Source: Brettanomyces bruxellensis (Eukaryota > Ascomycota > Pichiomycetes > Pichiales > Pichiaceae). Taken from it: 64,000 nt of DNA. Below, in pieces: positions 21,116 through 30,881 of the stretch. Numbering within the stretch: the first letter of the stretch is position 1; every line of letters begins with the position of its first letter. The stretch lies in the NCBI RefSeq assembly GCF_011074885.1, contig NC_054686.1, positions 248,001 to 312,000 on the forward strand, given 5' to 3'. The notes under the pieces are model-generated. The model had not been told where the DNA came from, ran no database searches, and saw nothing but the letters and a program-made list of their open reading frames with translations. The position numbers and the translations under genes are program-made.

Positions 21116-21970
21116 ATGAAGAAAGAGTTTCTTGAAAATTTGGTGGAACTTGCTTCAAAGAAGAAGGGGAAACGTCCTTGTCACATCAGTATTTTTAGTA
21201 TTGAACAAAGTCCTGTTTACAAGCATCCAGAGAAATGGTCGAAACGTTACTGCATAATGCCTCATAGCAACAAAATAGATACCTACAAGCCTTTGAATAA
21301 AAGTATATACGGTATGCTTTTTGCGGAATCACCAAGAATGACATATCTTTCTCGTATAGTGGTTCCAAAATCTTTTCTTATTCCGATGACGTTGTACAAA
21401 AACAACATTCAGACAAATCAACAATTGAATTCGGCATCACGTTTTCTTCTTGGGCCATTAATAACAGAAAAGCATTCTGAAGAAGACCCAATATTGTATT
21501 ATCCGAAATCTCAAAAGCTTTTTGAACATATTGGAAAAGCCTCCGGGAAAGAAGAAATTAGTAAAGTACCAAAGATATTTTTTCGAGTTTCATCAAATGA
21601 GTACATCACAGAAAACATGGATGTGGGATGGGCTAGAAATACAACACGGGTTATGGAAAGACTATTTGCACAAGAAGTAGATACAAAAGTTGGAGGATTG
21701 GCAGAGAATGATACATTCACAAGCAATAAAGACAGCTTCATAGTATTGAATTTTACGGATACTGATGAATCAATGCACATTGACTGGGTTTCCAATCAAA
21801 CCATCATAAAAGTAAAGTCGTTACTGGCTGATTATCCAACCATTTTTGCAAAGCTTCGTAAACTCATTGATGAATCGTCAAAAGAACCTCATGTTACATC
21901 GGGAAAAAGCAATGACGCGTACAATCTCCTATTAGCAATATACAAGTTTGCATTATTCAAAGACAGCTGA
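21116..21970 (+). CDS. RRG8: Probable mitochondrial respiratory-growth protein Rrg8
   Basis: A 284-residue protein with a basic N-terminus. The block KSIYGMLFAESPRMTYLSR, followed by SFLIPMTLY, at residues about 61-94 resembles the central block of S. cerevisiae Rrg8 (a short YGRLLASP-like motif, then LLIPLK), and the length (277 in S. cerevisiae) and C-terminal helical end agree. Rrg8 is a mitochondrial protein needed for respiratory growth and mitochondrial genome maintenance; its biochemical role is unknown. The protein evolves fast, so the identification is tentative. Its 3' end lies 91 bases from the convergent ESP1 end. Confidence 0.5.
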   Translation: MKKEFLENLVELASKKKGKRPCHISIFSIEQSPVYKHPEKWSKRYCIMPHSNKIDTYKPLNKSIYGMLFAESPRMTYLSRIVVPKSFLIPMTLYKNNIQTNQQLNSASRFLLGPLITEKHSEEDPILYYPKSQKLFEHIGKASGKEEISKVPKIFFRVSSNEYITENMDVGWARNTTRVMERLFAQEVDTKVGGLAENDTFTSNKDSFIVLNFTDTDESMHIDWVSNQTIIKVKSLLADYPTIFAKLRKLIDESSKEPHVTSGKSNDAYNLLLAIYKFALFKDS

Positions 21971-22061
21971 AGACAGATAAAGATCACATTAAACGGCAAA
22001 AGCCTATGACTTAAGCACTTTTCTCATTATACTATTTATTAATATCATTAACTATGACTTA

Positions 22062-25000
22062 TCAACTATTCAACTTCAATTTAAGTGGAAGTCCGTACAC
22101 AACTGGGGCCGCCCCGTTTAAATACTTCAACTTGCACGAGTTTCTGCTTTTGGCGACGCATTCACAAAGCGTGTGATTGTTATCATTCTCGAAATTATCC
22201 AGCGAATCGACGATGTCAATCGAATCATAATCGACAAAAAGCCCCCATTTTTCCAGAGTATTGAGCGTAAACCGGTCGATATCTTTATCTGTGACATCCC
22301 AGAGATTTGCCAATATCATGGGACTTTTCCCGATAATGTAGTTGTACACAGTACCGTAGGAATGACATATACCTGACACATGAAGACTTCCCGATGAACA
22401 GCCAAGAAGCAAACATGGGGGAAGTTTCTCGAATTTTTGAATAGATTTTGATCTAATATATTGCTCTCCTCCGCCATGACCAGCATAAAAGTAAAGCTCC
22501 TTCTTACTTAGGGCATTCAGTATTGTTTCTTCTGATGGCCGTTTTCCTGTAATTCCAGACCACCCAGACATAACTTCAAATTTCTCTTTGAATCTGGATT
22601 CAGTCTTGACCAAATCACCACCTGGATTCAAAATGTAATAACCGTTATCTGCGCTAACACCTTCAGAAATCAAGGTGCCAAAATTCTTTAGATATTCAAC
22701 AAGTTGAGTAATACTCGGCATTCTAGACACAGACTTTCCTCGTAAAGATGGAATTGATTCCCATGGTAATTTAACGCAACCGTCCGAAAGTACAAGAACC
22801 GTATGTTCAATATGTCTCAATGATTCACAATCGATATCACTAATTGTTTTATTGCAAAGTGCAATAATATCTGTATACAGAGAATCCATGTCTAATCGAC
22901 GGTAATCAAATTCTCTCCCAAGTCCAGTAATTGCATCCAAAAAGTAAAATAGTAAGTCCTCCATATAGTTGTCAGAGGGATTCATTGCTAATTGTAAGAA
23001 TAGAGAGAACAGTTCGGGAACAATACTCCGGAGTTTTTCAATGACGGTGTGTTCAGAACCGGCTTTAGTAAGATTATCAGCAATTATACTGACAAAACTA
23101 CTCTTGAATGCTTTCAAAATCTTCACATCAAAGATGAAATCACCAAATAATGAGGAAAGACCACCAAACCAGACAGTCTCAATCCTCATCAAGAGATTTT
23201 CCAAGTCATTATCTAGAGACCTTCTTGCCGTCCACCAAGCAACTCTATCCTGCTTAGTCTTTATTGAAGACGTAACTCTATAACTAGTAGTGGCATCGCT
23301 TTTCTGGATGATGTCCTCAAATTCATGTATTGCGAACTTTACCGAAAACATATTTCTTGATCCGTTTTCTGCTTTAGTCAAAGGAATATTCACCATTATA
23401 GGAGACGAGCCGCCGGCCAGATACTTTGTTAAAGTTAAGAAATCCTTGGTATTATGTGTGTCAATGGAGATTACTGCCCAATTCTGAGGGAGAAGATCAC
23501 AAAGTTTCCGACTATTCGATAAAAGCTTTATATCGAAGTTGGTATCCATCAATCTTGGAGGTAGTACCGTCTTTGGATCCTCAATTTGACAAGCAAGTTC
23601 TTTTTCAATAATAAAAGGTTCAAACCTATTTTGATCATAGGAAATACTTAGAAATTGATAAATAGCGTGGAGATCAGCCTCTTTTTGAAATGGTATCAAG
23701 CAATTGAAAACTGTTGTTAATGTTTCCATCATGCTTTTCCTCTCCCTGCTTGACATTTGTGAACAAATTTGAAAAGAATTCATAGCAAGTATACGTTTGT
23801 TAAATGAACTCGCGTATGAAGATAATGAAGCTTGATTTTCGGTAGAACAGTAAAGTGGGTATGAAATTAGAAATTCCAACGTTTGAGAACCGATCTTCTT
23901 TTGAATCTCTTCATTGATCTTTTGTAATTCGTACTGACTTTTTGTTATCGTGTCGTTACTCATTATGGCGTGCAGATTCATCTTCACCATGTTATCAAGT
24001 GATCTTATTCTTTGACAGCGAGACCATTCCGAACGCAAATATTCCTGATCCTGTATATAAAGGTGCTCATCTCTATGCTCAGAGTCATCACATGAATTAA
24101 GAGGATGCTCTTTAAATGTTAATAAGTTATCCATTATCGAATCATAACGTTCAGCAGCGTTTGTAAAATCATCTGAGTTTTGCGACTGATGATATACCAT
24201 CTGCTGAACTGCCAAAATATGCAATTGATTTTCTCCAACGAATGTCAAAGTTTTATACTCAGATGTGCCAGCAGATAGGCAATCCGCAGCCTCCTTGTAA
24301 CGTCCTCTTAATGCTTCGAATAATGCAGAATCAATCAGGCAAGAACAGTGAACATATTTTGATGGCTGAGTTTCAACAAATGACCAGTATTCCTTTATAA
24401 AGTAATCAATTTCTTTTCCTAGTCCATAATGAAACAAACAATTCAACAGTGAATTGTAGCCTTCAACAGACCTCATAGAGTATTCACATGTTGTTAACAT
24501 CTTCTCATTTAAAGTCAATGACAGTGAAGAGTTTGGCAACAGAAAGTTTTTCAATACAGATTGGAGAATCCGTATACTTCTCTTAAATGATAACACTGAA
24601 GCGGAAGGGTGACCAAAATTCATAGATAATAAAGCATGCAGATGGGATACCCGAGCCAAAAGAAAAATTAGATCAATTATGAGAGAGCTGTCCCTTTTCC
24701 CTTTAAAAGTGAAGTCATTATCATTGACTATCGCACTCATTAGTTTATTATACGATTTCTTAATCATATCTTGTGGCATGAAAACATGGCTATCAATTTC
24801 AATAAGCATGCAGTTATGTAGTGCCCACATAATTTTTGAACTTGCATCACATCCTGGCTTAATATCTAGTGATGATGCGTGCTTTTTTAATCCCAAGCGA
24901 TTATAGCAACTTGAAAGCTCAAATAACACTTTCTGACGCTGCGATTTTGTAAATGTACATTCCTTGAGAGAATTCTCAAGGGGTGCTATCATAAACTTCA

Positions 25001-27065
25001 TGAGATTGTGATACTGAAATACTCTAGAAACCGTAGCCAAAACGTCTACCTCATAATCGCATGGTGTGTAGTCAGCTTTGTATTCTCTAGTAGTAATACA
25101 TCGATAGGCATTGAAAAGTAACTTTTCCATGTTTCTTGGAGAGGAGTATGCTTGAAGTAAGTACAAATGTGCCTTGATCACTCCTCGCAAGTCATAAGCT
25201 GCAGACTCTTTTAAAATTTTCAGGTTTCCTATTGACTTAAAAGTAATGCTAAACTTTATTATGAAAGAAATCTTTGAAATAAACAACAGAAAAAGGCCGA
25301 TATCCGTAAGATTAACTTTCAGCATCAAAATGATCTTTGTGATCAAAGGCTGGGCTTTTGCTTCCAACATTTGTGTCAGCATAGTGCAAACCTCAAGGGA
25401 CACACATGTGATCAAACTTTGATTTTTGGACAAAGCCCAGAGAAATTTGACATTCTGTGATTTCAGAATCAACTTGCATGCCAATTTCATGAAATTCCCA
25501 TTTTTCCCCTTTAGACATGCAAAAAGATCGTTGATCGATAGTTCTGCATTATACGATTGATCAGAAAAGCAGGCAGATAAAACTTTAGATGCTTCATCAA
25601 ATTTGGCCAGCTCAATTAAAAAATTGCATATTCTAATGGATTTTTTCAGTAGGTGATCATTATATGGGTGATGATGGTTCTTCAAATCAGTTTCTATTTC
25701 AAGAGAATTATTCCAGAAGCTGACACAAGTTTGTCGATGCTCATGATATAATGTTGTGGCAAAATTGTAATATAAACTACTCAAATTTTTCATCCGCTTC
25801 ACTTGTTGTCGTTTTTCAAATATATGGAGTAAATGTTGGAGGCATGAATTTAGGAAGGGTTCATTCCCATCTGGGCTCATATCCTTAATACGTATTGTAA
25901 TGTAATCCAGTATGTGAAGTACTCCCGTAATTGAAAGACAACTTCTTTTTGACGACACACGTTCCATGTACGCAAGAATTGAGATAACCAAAACCTGGGA
26001 AGAATTTTGAGACATATCGACTGACTTGAGAACTTTATAAAGTCCTTTTCTGAACAAAAAGCTTTCCAACAATTCTTCATCTGTGTGATCATTGAGGAAT
26101 CTTGAAAGAGTTGCATAGTCGGACAATTGAAGATTGTCAAGAAGCTTGGGTAAATCTGTGAGATTATCAATTTTGAATTCTGATAATGGTTGGTGGATAT
26201 GAAACGCATTTCTAAGAACTTCTATCTGCTGTGAGCGTGGTCCATCCATATGAAAAGCCTTTATCACCAAATAAACGTCATCTCTTATAGTATTCATTTC
26301 GTAGGAACTCAAATGTTGTGTCTTTTCCTGAATATCGCTTATTATTGTATTCTTCAACATTTCAACATTTTCTGCTTCTATCACCAGGCAGACGAAGTAA
26401 CGTATAAGATATCGGAGAGTCTGGGTTTCTGTTTCTGCGGACTTGGACAATGCTTTAAATGCAAAACTGATATGTTTCATATATGGCTGAGATGTTTCTT
26501 TTGGAGTCATATATAACCAACAAAAGAATGGAGTATCAGCTTTTGTGAACCGCATTACTTCAGCTGTAGTGAAGTGATCCGGATGCTTCGATATAAAGGA
26601 AAGAGACACTGAAAAATACCGTATAATCACATGCTCAGTATCATTTTTGAATGCGGTATCACTGTATTTCAGGCCATCAAATAAATGTAACGACTTTGTG
26701 GTGTCATGTATCTGATTTCCTTGACATAAACTAACTAGCATGCTGTGTATCGTGAAAAGGCACTTTCTTACAATTTGAGAAGGACCCTTTGCCGATAATA
26801 CCTCTAGTAAGTTCATTAATATCTTTACCGATCGCGAATACTCATTCTTAAAGCATAGAAGAATATCATCACAAAGCGTGATAATATTGAAAACAGAATC
26901 ATCAGCTAAAACACCAGGTGAGCTATTAACAAGAAATGTTGTAATGGACTTAATTCGTGATATGGTTTCAAGTTGTATGGAAGTAGATGGCAAGTTAATC
27001 TTGGATACGCTTACCAGCTGTTGTAGCTCTGTTTCCAATGAGCGAAGGCTTTCTTGACGCTCCAT
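22062..27065 (-). CDS. ESP1: Separase (cohesin-cleaving cysteine protease)
   Basis: A 1667-residue separase, close to 1630 in S. cerevisiae. It cleaves the cohesin kleisin Scc1 at anaphase onset and is held inactive by securin. The C-terminal caspase-like domain is intact: catalytic His1530 in YFYAGHGGGEQYI and catalytic Cys1556 in LLLGCSSGSLHVSG, then SPMILANLWDVTDKDIDRF. The N-terminal 1100 residues are helical repeat sequence with little conservation, as usual for the family. The single ATG start is at 27065. Securin (PDS1) is not in the window. A TTTCGCG element about 200 bases upstream may be a cell-cycle box. Confidence 0.97.
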   Translation of the reverse strand: MERQESLRSLETELQQLVSVSKINLPSTSIQLETISRIKSITTFLVNSSPGVLADDSVFNIITLCDDILLCFKNEYSRSVKILMNLLEVLSAKGPSQIVRKCLFTIHSMLVSLCQGNQIHDTTKSLHLFDGLKYSDTAFKNDTEHVIIRYFSVSLSFISKHPDHFTTAEVMRFTKADTPFFCWLYMTPKETSQPYMKHISFAFKALSKSAETETQTLRYLIRYFVCLVIEAENVEMLKNTIISDIQEKTQHLSSYEMNTIRDDVYLVIKAFHMDGPRSQQIEVLRNAFHIHQPLSEFKIDNLTDLPKLLDNLQLSDYATLSRFLNDHTDEELLESFLFRKGLYKVLKSVDMSQNSSQVLVISILAYMERVSSKRSCLSITGVLHILDYITIRIKDMSPDGNEPFLNSCLQHLLHIFEKRQQVKRMKNLSSLYYNFATTLYHEHRQTCVSFWNNSLEIETDLKNHHHPYNDHLLKKSIRICNFLIELAKFDEASKVLSACFSDQSYNAELSINDLFACLKGKNGNFMKLACKLILKSQNVKFLWALSKNQSLITCVSLEVCTMLTQMLEAKAQPLITKIILMLKVNLTDIGLFLLFISKISFIIKFSITFKSIGNLKILKESAAYDLRGVIKAHLYLLQAYSSPRNMEKLLFNAYRCITTREYKADYTPCDYEVDVLATVSRVFQYHNLMKFMIAPLENSLKECTFTKSQRQKVLFELSSCYNRLGLKKHASSLDIKPGCDASSKIMWALHNCMLIEIDSHVFMPQDMIKKSYNKLMSAIVNDNDFTFKGKRDSSLIIDLIFLLARVSHLHALLSMNFGHPSASVLSFKRSIRILQSVLKNFLLPNSSLSLTLNEKMLTTCEYSMRSVEGYNSLLNCLFHYGLGKEIDYFIKEYWSFVETQPSKYVHCSCLIDSALFEALRGRYKEAADCLSAGTSEYKTLTFVGENQLHILAVQQMVYHQSQNSDDFTNAAERYDSIMDNLLTFKEHPLNSCDDSEHRDEHLYIQDQEYLRSEWSRCQRIRSLDNMVKMNLHAIMSNDTITKSQYELQKINEEIQKKIGSQTLEFLISYPLYCSTENQASLSSYASSFNKRILAMNSFQICSQMSSRERKSMMETLTTVFNCLIPFQKEADLHAIYQFLSISYDQNRFEPFIIEKELACQIEDPKTVLPPRLMDTNFDIKLLSNSRKLCDLLPQNWAVISIDTHNTKDFLTLTKYLAGGSSPIMVNIPLTKAENGSRNMFSVKFAIHEFEDIIQKSDATTSYRVTSSIKTKQDRVAWWTARRSLDNDLENLLMRIETVWFGGLSSLFGDFIFDVKILKAFKSSFVSIIADNLTKAGSEHTVIEKLRSIVPELFSLFLQLAMNPSDNYMEDLLFYFLDAITGLGREFDYRRLDMDSLYTDIIALCNKTISDIDCESLRHIEHTVLVLSDGCVKLPWESIPSLRGKSVSRMPSITQLVEYLKNFGTLISEGVSADNGYYILNPGGDLVKTESRFKEKFEVMSGWSGITGKRPSEETILNALSKKELYFYAGHGGGEQYIRSKSIQKFEKLPPCLLLGCSSGSLHVSGICHSYGTVYNYIIGKSPMILANLWDVTDKDIDRFTLNTLEKWGLFVDYDSIDIVDSLDNFENDNNHTLCECVAKSRNSCKLKYLNGAAPVVYGLPLKLKLNS

Positions 27066-27673
27066 ATGTGATTAATGCAATTTTCAAAAAATACTAGTTG
27101 ATGCCACGAATTCAGAGGTTGCCAAGCTTGAGATTATGCCGTAGAAATAGAGATATATATCACCTTGCTGAATCATGAAAAGTAGTAGAGAAGTACCAAA
27201 TCAAAAAAAAAAATGGCTTGAAAATATGTTTACTTTTTGGATCTCACTGTTTACCTTACCTTAGTTTTCGCGCGGCGCCTAATGGCTTTGTCTCATTGGA
27301 AATAACTAGAAGAATTAAGGGGAAACCGAACATAATGAATACAGTTCTTCAGACTAACAAAAGAGCTTTTGCTACAGTAGAATACAAGATATAATATTCA
27401 TTTTGATGAAATTTGAAATTATCAGCTTTCAACAGATTTCTGTATGAGGCATTTTCCCTGTGATCAGGATTTCCTGTAGTTTCATAATAAAAAATTGCAT
27501 CCATACCTGTATGTGTAATATTTCTCTATCCCCTCAAATTTAATACGGTAATATCAATTCCCAAACAAATCGTACTGAGCAATACTACAATTAAATACCA
27601 AAATCGAGATATAATAAAAATTATTGCACCATATTAATAGAAATCTAAATGTAAACACTACAACATGGTTTCC
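27066..27673. other. Intergenic region, ESP1 promoter and SHM1 3' flank
   Basis: About 600 bases. The half next to ESP1 has a GC-rich patch, TTTTCGCGCGGCGCC, at 27265-27279, unusual in this AT-rich DNA. No gene recognised. Confidence 0.5.
27266..27272 (-). promoter_or_regulatory. Possible Swi4/Swi6 cell-cycle box before ESP1
   Basis: Read on the minus strand this is CGCGAAA, a form of the SCB consensus CRCGAAA. It lies about 200 bases before the separase start, overlapping a CGCG-rich patch. Only one copy is present, so the call is weak. Confidence 0.3.
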
Positions 27674-29222
27674 TCAAGCCTTATCGCCTGGAACAGGATA
27701 CTTGGAAACAAATTCGACAACCTCCTTGTCAAGAGCCTTCACTCTAGGATCAGCGTCAGCTAGCTTTTCAAAACTGGCAAGTTTCTCCATCTTCTTTGTT
27801 CCCTGCTCCTTTGCCTCTAAAGAAACGGAAATCTGAACAGCCTTATCGATAAACTCTGCAACCTTGTCGAACTCTGGAGCATTGAATCCTCTTGTGGTCA
27901 TAGCAGGAGTTCCAACTCTGAGACCGGCTGGGAACATGGCAGACTTATCGGTTGGGATGGTGTTCTTGTTGGCAGCAATATTCACTCTCTCCAAAATAGC
28001 CTGAACTCTAGCACCATCGATGTTCTTGTTTCTCAAGTCAATAAGAATCAAATGCGTGTTGGTACCACCGGTAACCATCTCAAATCCTCTCTTCTTGAGA
28101 GACTCAGCGAATGCAACAGCATTATCAACGATGTTCTTCTGGTATTCCTTGAACTCAGGAGTCTCTGCCTGCTTCAAAGCGACGGCCAATGCAGCAATGA
28201 CATTGTTGTGTGGACCACCTTGGTGTGCTGGGAACACAGAGAAGTTGATTTTGTCTTCAAGGTCGTATGGAATCTTCTTTCCCTTCTTGGTGACCTTTCT
28301 GATACCCTTTCTGAAGAAAATCATTGCACCTCTTGGACCTCTGAGAGACTTGTGGGTGGTGGTTGTGACAATATCAGAGTATGGGAATGGAGAGTCAGTG
28401 ACACCGGCTGCAACCATACCAGAGATATGTGCCATATCAGACATAAGGTAAGCACCAACACTGTCAGCAATCTGTTTCATTCTCTTGTAGTCGATCATCC
28501 TTGGGTAGGCAGAAGCACCGGCAACGATGATTTTAGGTCTGAACAGGGTGGCAGTCTTCTCAAGCATGTCATAGTCGATCAAACCAGTCTTCTCATCAAC
28601 TCTGTAAGGCATAGTCTGGAAGTACTTGGAGACGAAAGAAATCTTTTTGCTGTTTGTCTGGTAACCGTGAGACAAATGTCCTCCGTGAGGAAGATCAAGA
28701 CCCATAAGTCTATCACCGACCCTCATGAGAGCAGAGTAGGTGTAAAGATTAGCTGGGGCACCGGACATTGCCTGCACATTAACTCCCCACTTGGCTGGAT
28801 CTAAACCATACACTTCAAGAGCTCTCTTTTGGCAGAGAAGCTCAGCTTCGTCGATGAACTCGTTACCACCGTAGTATCTGTTACCTGGGTAACCCTCAGA
28901 GTACTTGTTCTGCATCTCTGAGCCAAGAAGATCCATCACAGCCTTGGAAGTGAAGTTCTCGGATGGAATCAAGGTGATGGAATTTCTCTGTCTGTCCTGC
29001 TCCTTTTTCAGGATGCTGGACATCTCAGGGTCAATCTGGTTGACATGCTCTGACAGCAATGCCAATGACTTTGGTGCCAAGCTGGAGTATCTCTATTGGA
29101 ATGAATCATAAAATGTTAGTATATCGGAAAGAGAATATGATGTGACTAAGATTGTGTGTGCTTACCTTCACAGTGAAACGCCAGGTGTTGGAGGCTGATT
29201 TAAGAACAGATCTGGAAAACAT
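27674..29222 (-). CDS. SHM1: Mitochondrial serine hydroxymethyltransferase, two exons
   Basis: A PLP enzyme that interconverts serine and glycine and loads tetrahydrofolate with one-carbon units in mitochondria. Exon 1 (29222-29166) encodes 19 residues, [19 protein letters not shown]. Exon 2 (29092-27674) continues RYSSLAPKS and gives a total of 491 residues, against 490 in S. cerevisiae Shm1. The joined N-terminus is basic, rich in Ser/Arg and without acidic residues, as expected for a mitochondrial presequence. The PLP-lysine motif [28 protein letters not shown], and the C-terminal KYPVPGD are conserved and favour the mitochondrial over the cytosolic paralogue. The intron has GTAAGC, TACTAAC and TAG. 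Exon 2 alone has no suitable ATG, which supports the spliced model. Confidence 0.95.
29093..29165 (-). other. Spliceosomal intron in SHM1
   Basis: A 73-base intron in phase 0. The donor is AAG/GTAAGC at 29165, the branch site is a perfect TACTAAC at 29121-29115, and the acceptor is CAATAG at 29093. Splicing joins AAG to AGA and leaves the frame open. It is the only intron I can support in the window. Confidence 0.92.
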
Positions 29223-29815
29223 TCTGCAAGTGCCGTGTATATGTTATGATTTAGCAACTAGTAGTGGACCTTGTTGATACTGCGTTTGAACAGGAAAAAA
29301 ATGCTTTTGGCTTCAGTTAAATGTGCACGATGTGCACATGTATTTATACCGAGAAGGCTGAAAAATTAGACTAATAATAATAGGACGACGACTAATTTAA
29401 CGTACTCTCAATTTTTATTTTATTTATTTTTTCTCTCCCTCCTTCGAGTTCACTTACTTACCAGTTTGTGCTAAAAGCCAATCGATGCGATTTTTATGAC
29501 TTATAAAATTCAATTTATGTCGGAAATTTTAATTATGAAAAATTAATCGCCATATCTGAATCAAAATGTTTTCGCACAATGACTTCTTCCCGATGCCTAA
29601 AAAAAAATAATAAATAAAAAAAAAAAAAAAAAATAGGGGCCCCCTAAAGGTGAAGGCGTGTCCCTCCGCGTCAATTGTAAAGCAAACACGACTAGCCAAC
29701 TTTTATTTAATATCTGCTGTTATTACCCGTGTCTTCTTTTCACAACTTGCCAATCAACGAAAATTGGATCAGAGTTTAGTGAAGTATATTTAAAGCTTTT
29801 TTTTTGGTTTTCGTA
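29223..29815. other. Divergent promoter region, SHM1 and unknown gene
   Basis: About 590 bases. Next to SHM1, ATGTGCAC occurs twice at 29321-29328 and 29330-29337. Further right are an A-rich tract at 29600-29633 and a back-to-back pair of stress-type boxes at 29635-29645. No gene recognised. Confidence 0.5.
29635..29645. promoter_or_regulatory. Back-to-back stress response elements
   Basis: AGGGG and CCCCT lie one base apart (AGGGGCCCCCT). AGGGG is the Msn2/Msn4 stress response element in yeasts. The pair lies 170 bases before the unknown gene at 29816 and 413 before SHM1. Function is inferred from the motif only. Confidence 0.4.
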
Positions 29816-30565
29816 ATGAAATCAAACTATAGGTCACCACCTTCCACGCCGGATTCCATATTTAGTGAAACGCATTTCAAGACATCTCCTTTAGATGAAG
29901 GTGGAATGTTCATGTCAGAATACGGGGGAAATAGCAAAAATTTAAATGAAATTGATTATAATCAAGCTTTAAACAAAGCTCACGCTTTAAATATGAATAG
30001 CTCACCGATAAAAGATAGCATGGATGCCCCTGCATACTTTGATCAGAGTTCTCCATATCGAATCGAACCCAAAAATGACGCAGTCTCTAACCATACAAAT
30101 GATCTATACAATGCCGATAATAAATTGCATGAACGCATAGACAAGATGTTTCGCCCTCTTGAATTCCAGCAACGAGATCAGCAGAAAAGACCAGATAGTA
30201 TTCAATTGCACCCCACAATGCGATCGGACAGGCATAGTAAAACAAACAGGTATTTAATACGGCAGCATGATAGAAATGAACGACGAGAAGCGTTGAAAAC
30301 TAACTACAGAGGATCAATGGGTGATTTTGTGCTCAAGCAGGAAGATCTGGATATGAAGCACCATATTGAAAAAGAAGCCGGGCAAAATCAGATAAATGAC
30401 GTTAACAGATTTCTTGATAATGATATGTGCGATATTCAGGATGACCATAATAACACAGATAGATATTTAATCATGAAGCAGGAGCAAGAACAGCAACTCG
30501 AGGATTTCTTGGATGCTGAGCGCTTTGAAATGGAGGAACTGACACGAAACTTATCGCCGAACTAA
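29816..30565 (+). CDS. Unrecognised hydrophilic protein of 249 residues
   Basis: I do not recognise this protein. It is rich in Asn, Asp, Glu, Arg and His, with no membrane segment or signal peptide. A proline/serine N-terminus (RSPPSTPDSIF) holds SP/TP sites that could be phosphorylated by cyclin-dependent kinases. A basic stretch near residues 135-165 (RHSKTNRYLIRQHDRNERR) is partly echoed near the C-terminus by NTDRYLIMKQEQEQQLEDF, so RYLIxxxx may be a short repeated motif. The C-terminal 30 residues look like an amphipathic acidic helix. The ATG at 29816 follows a T-rich leader. It is probably a real gene because the frame is long in AT-rich DNA and is followed by a normal gene spacing. 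Confidence 0.7.
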   Translation: MKSNYRSPPSTPDSIFSETHFKTSPLDEGGMFMSEYGGNSKNLNEIDYNQALNKAHALNMNSSPIKDSMDAPAYFDQSSPYRIEPKNDAVSNHTNDLYNADNKLHERIDKMFRPLEFQQRDQQKRPDSIQLHPTMRSDRHSKTNRYLIRQHDRNERREALKTNYRGSMGDFVLKQEDLDMKHHIEKEAGQNQINDVNRFLDNDMCDIQDDHNNTDRYLIMKQEQEQQLEDFLDAERFEMEELTRNLSPN

Positions 30566-30881
30566 GCCTACGTATCAAAATTACTTCCCTACGTAATTGT
30601 CATGACATTTGTATAATAATGATTTTTTGGACGAAACGGTATTTCATTTCCATGTAATAAATGTATGTTCGGATAACAGATTTTAGAGAAGAAAAATGAA
30701 TGAAATCATTCGAACCAATTTAAAGCGTTTGAACTTAGAATACGTACAAAATGAAAGTCGCGACTATTTTTTGTGGATATTATTAAATCGCTACCGATGT
30801 CCTTCTACAAATAAATACGATAGTAATGGCTTTTGCTTTGCATGCCACATTTAGATATATTGCCATTATCCCAGTTAGAAG
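30566..30881. other. Intergenic region before the CSN2 gene
   Basis: About 315 bases between two genes on the plus strand. AT-rich; no motif seen. Confidence 0.45.
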
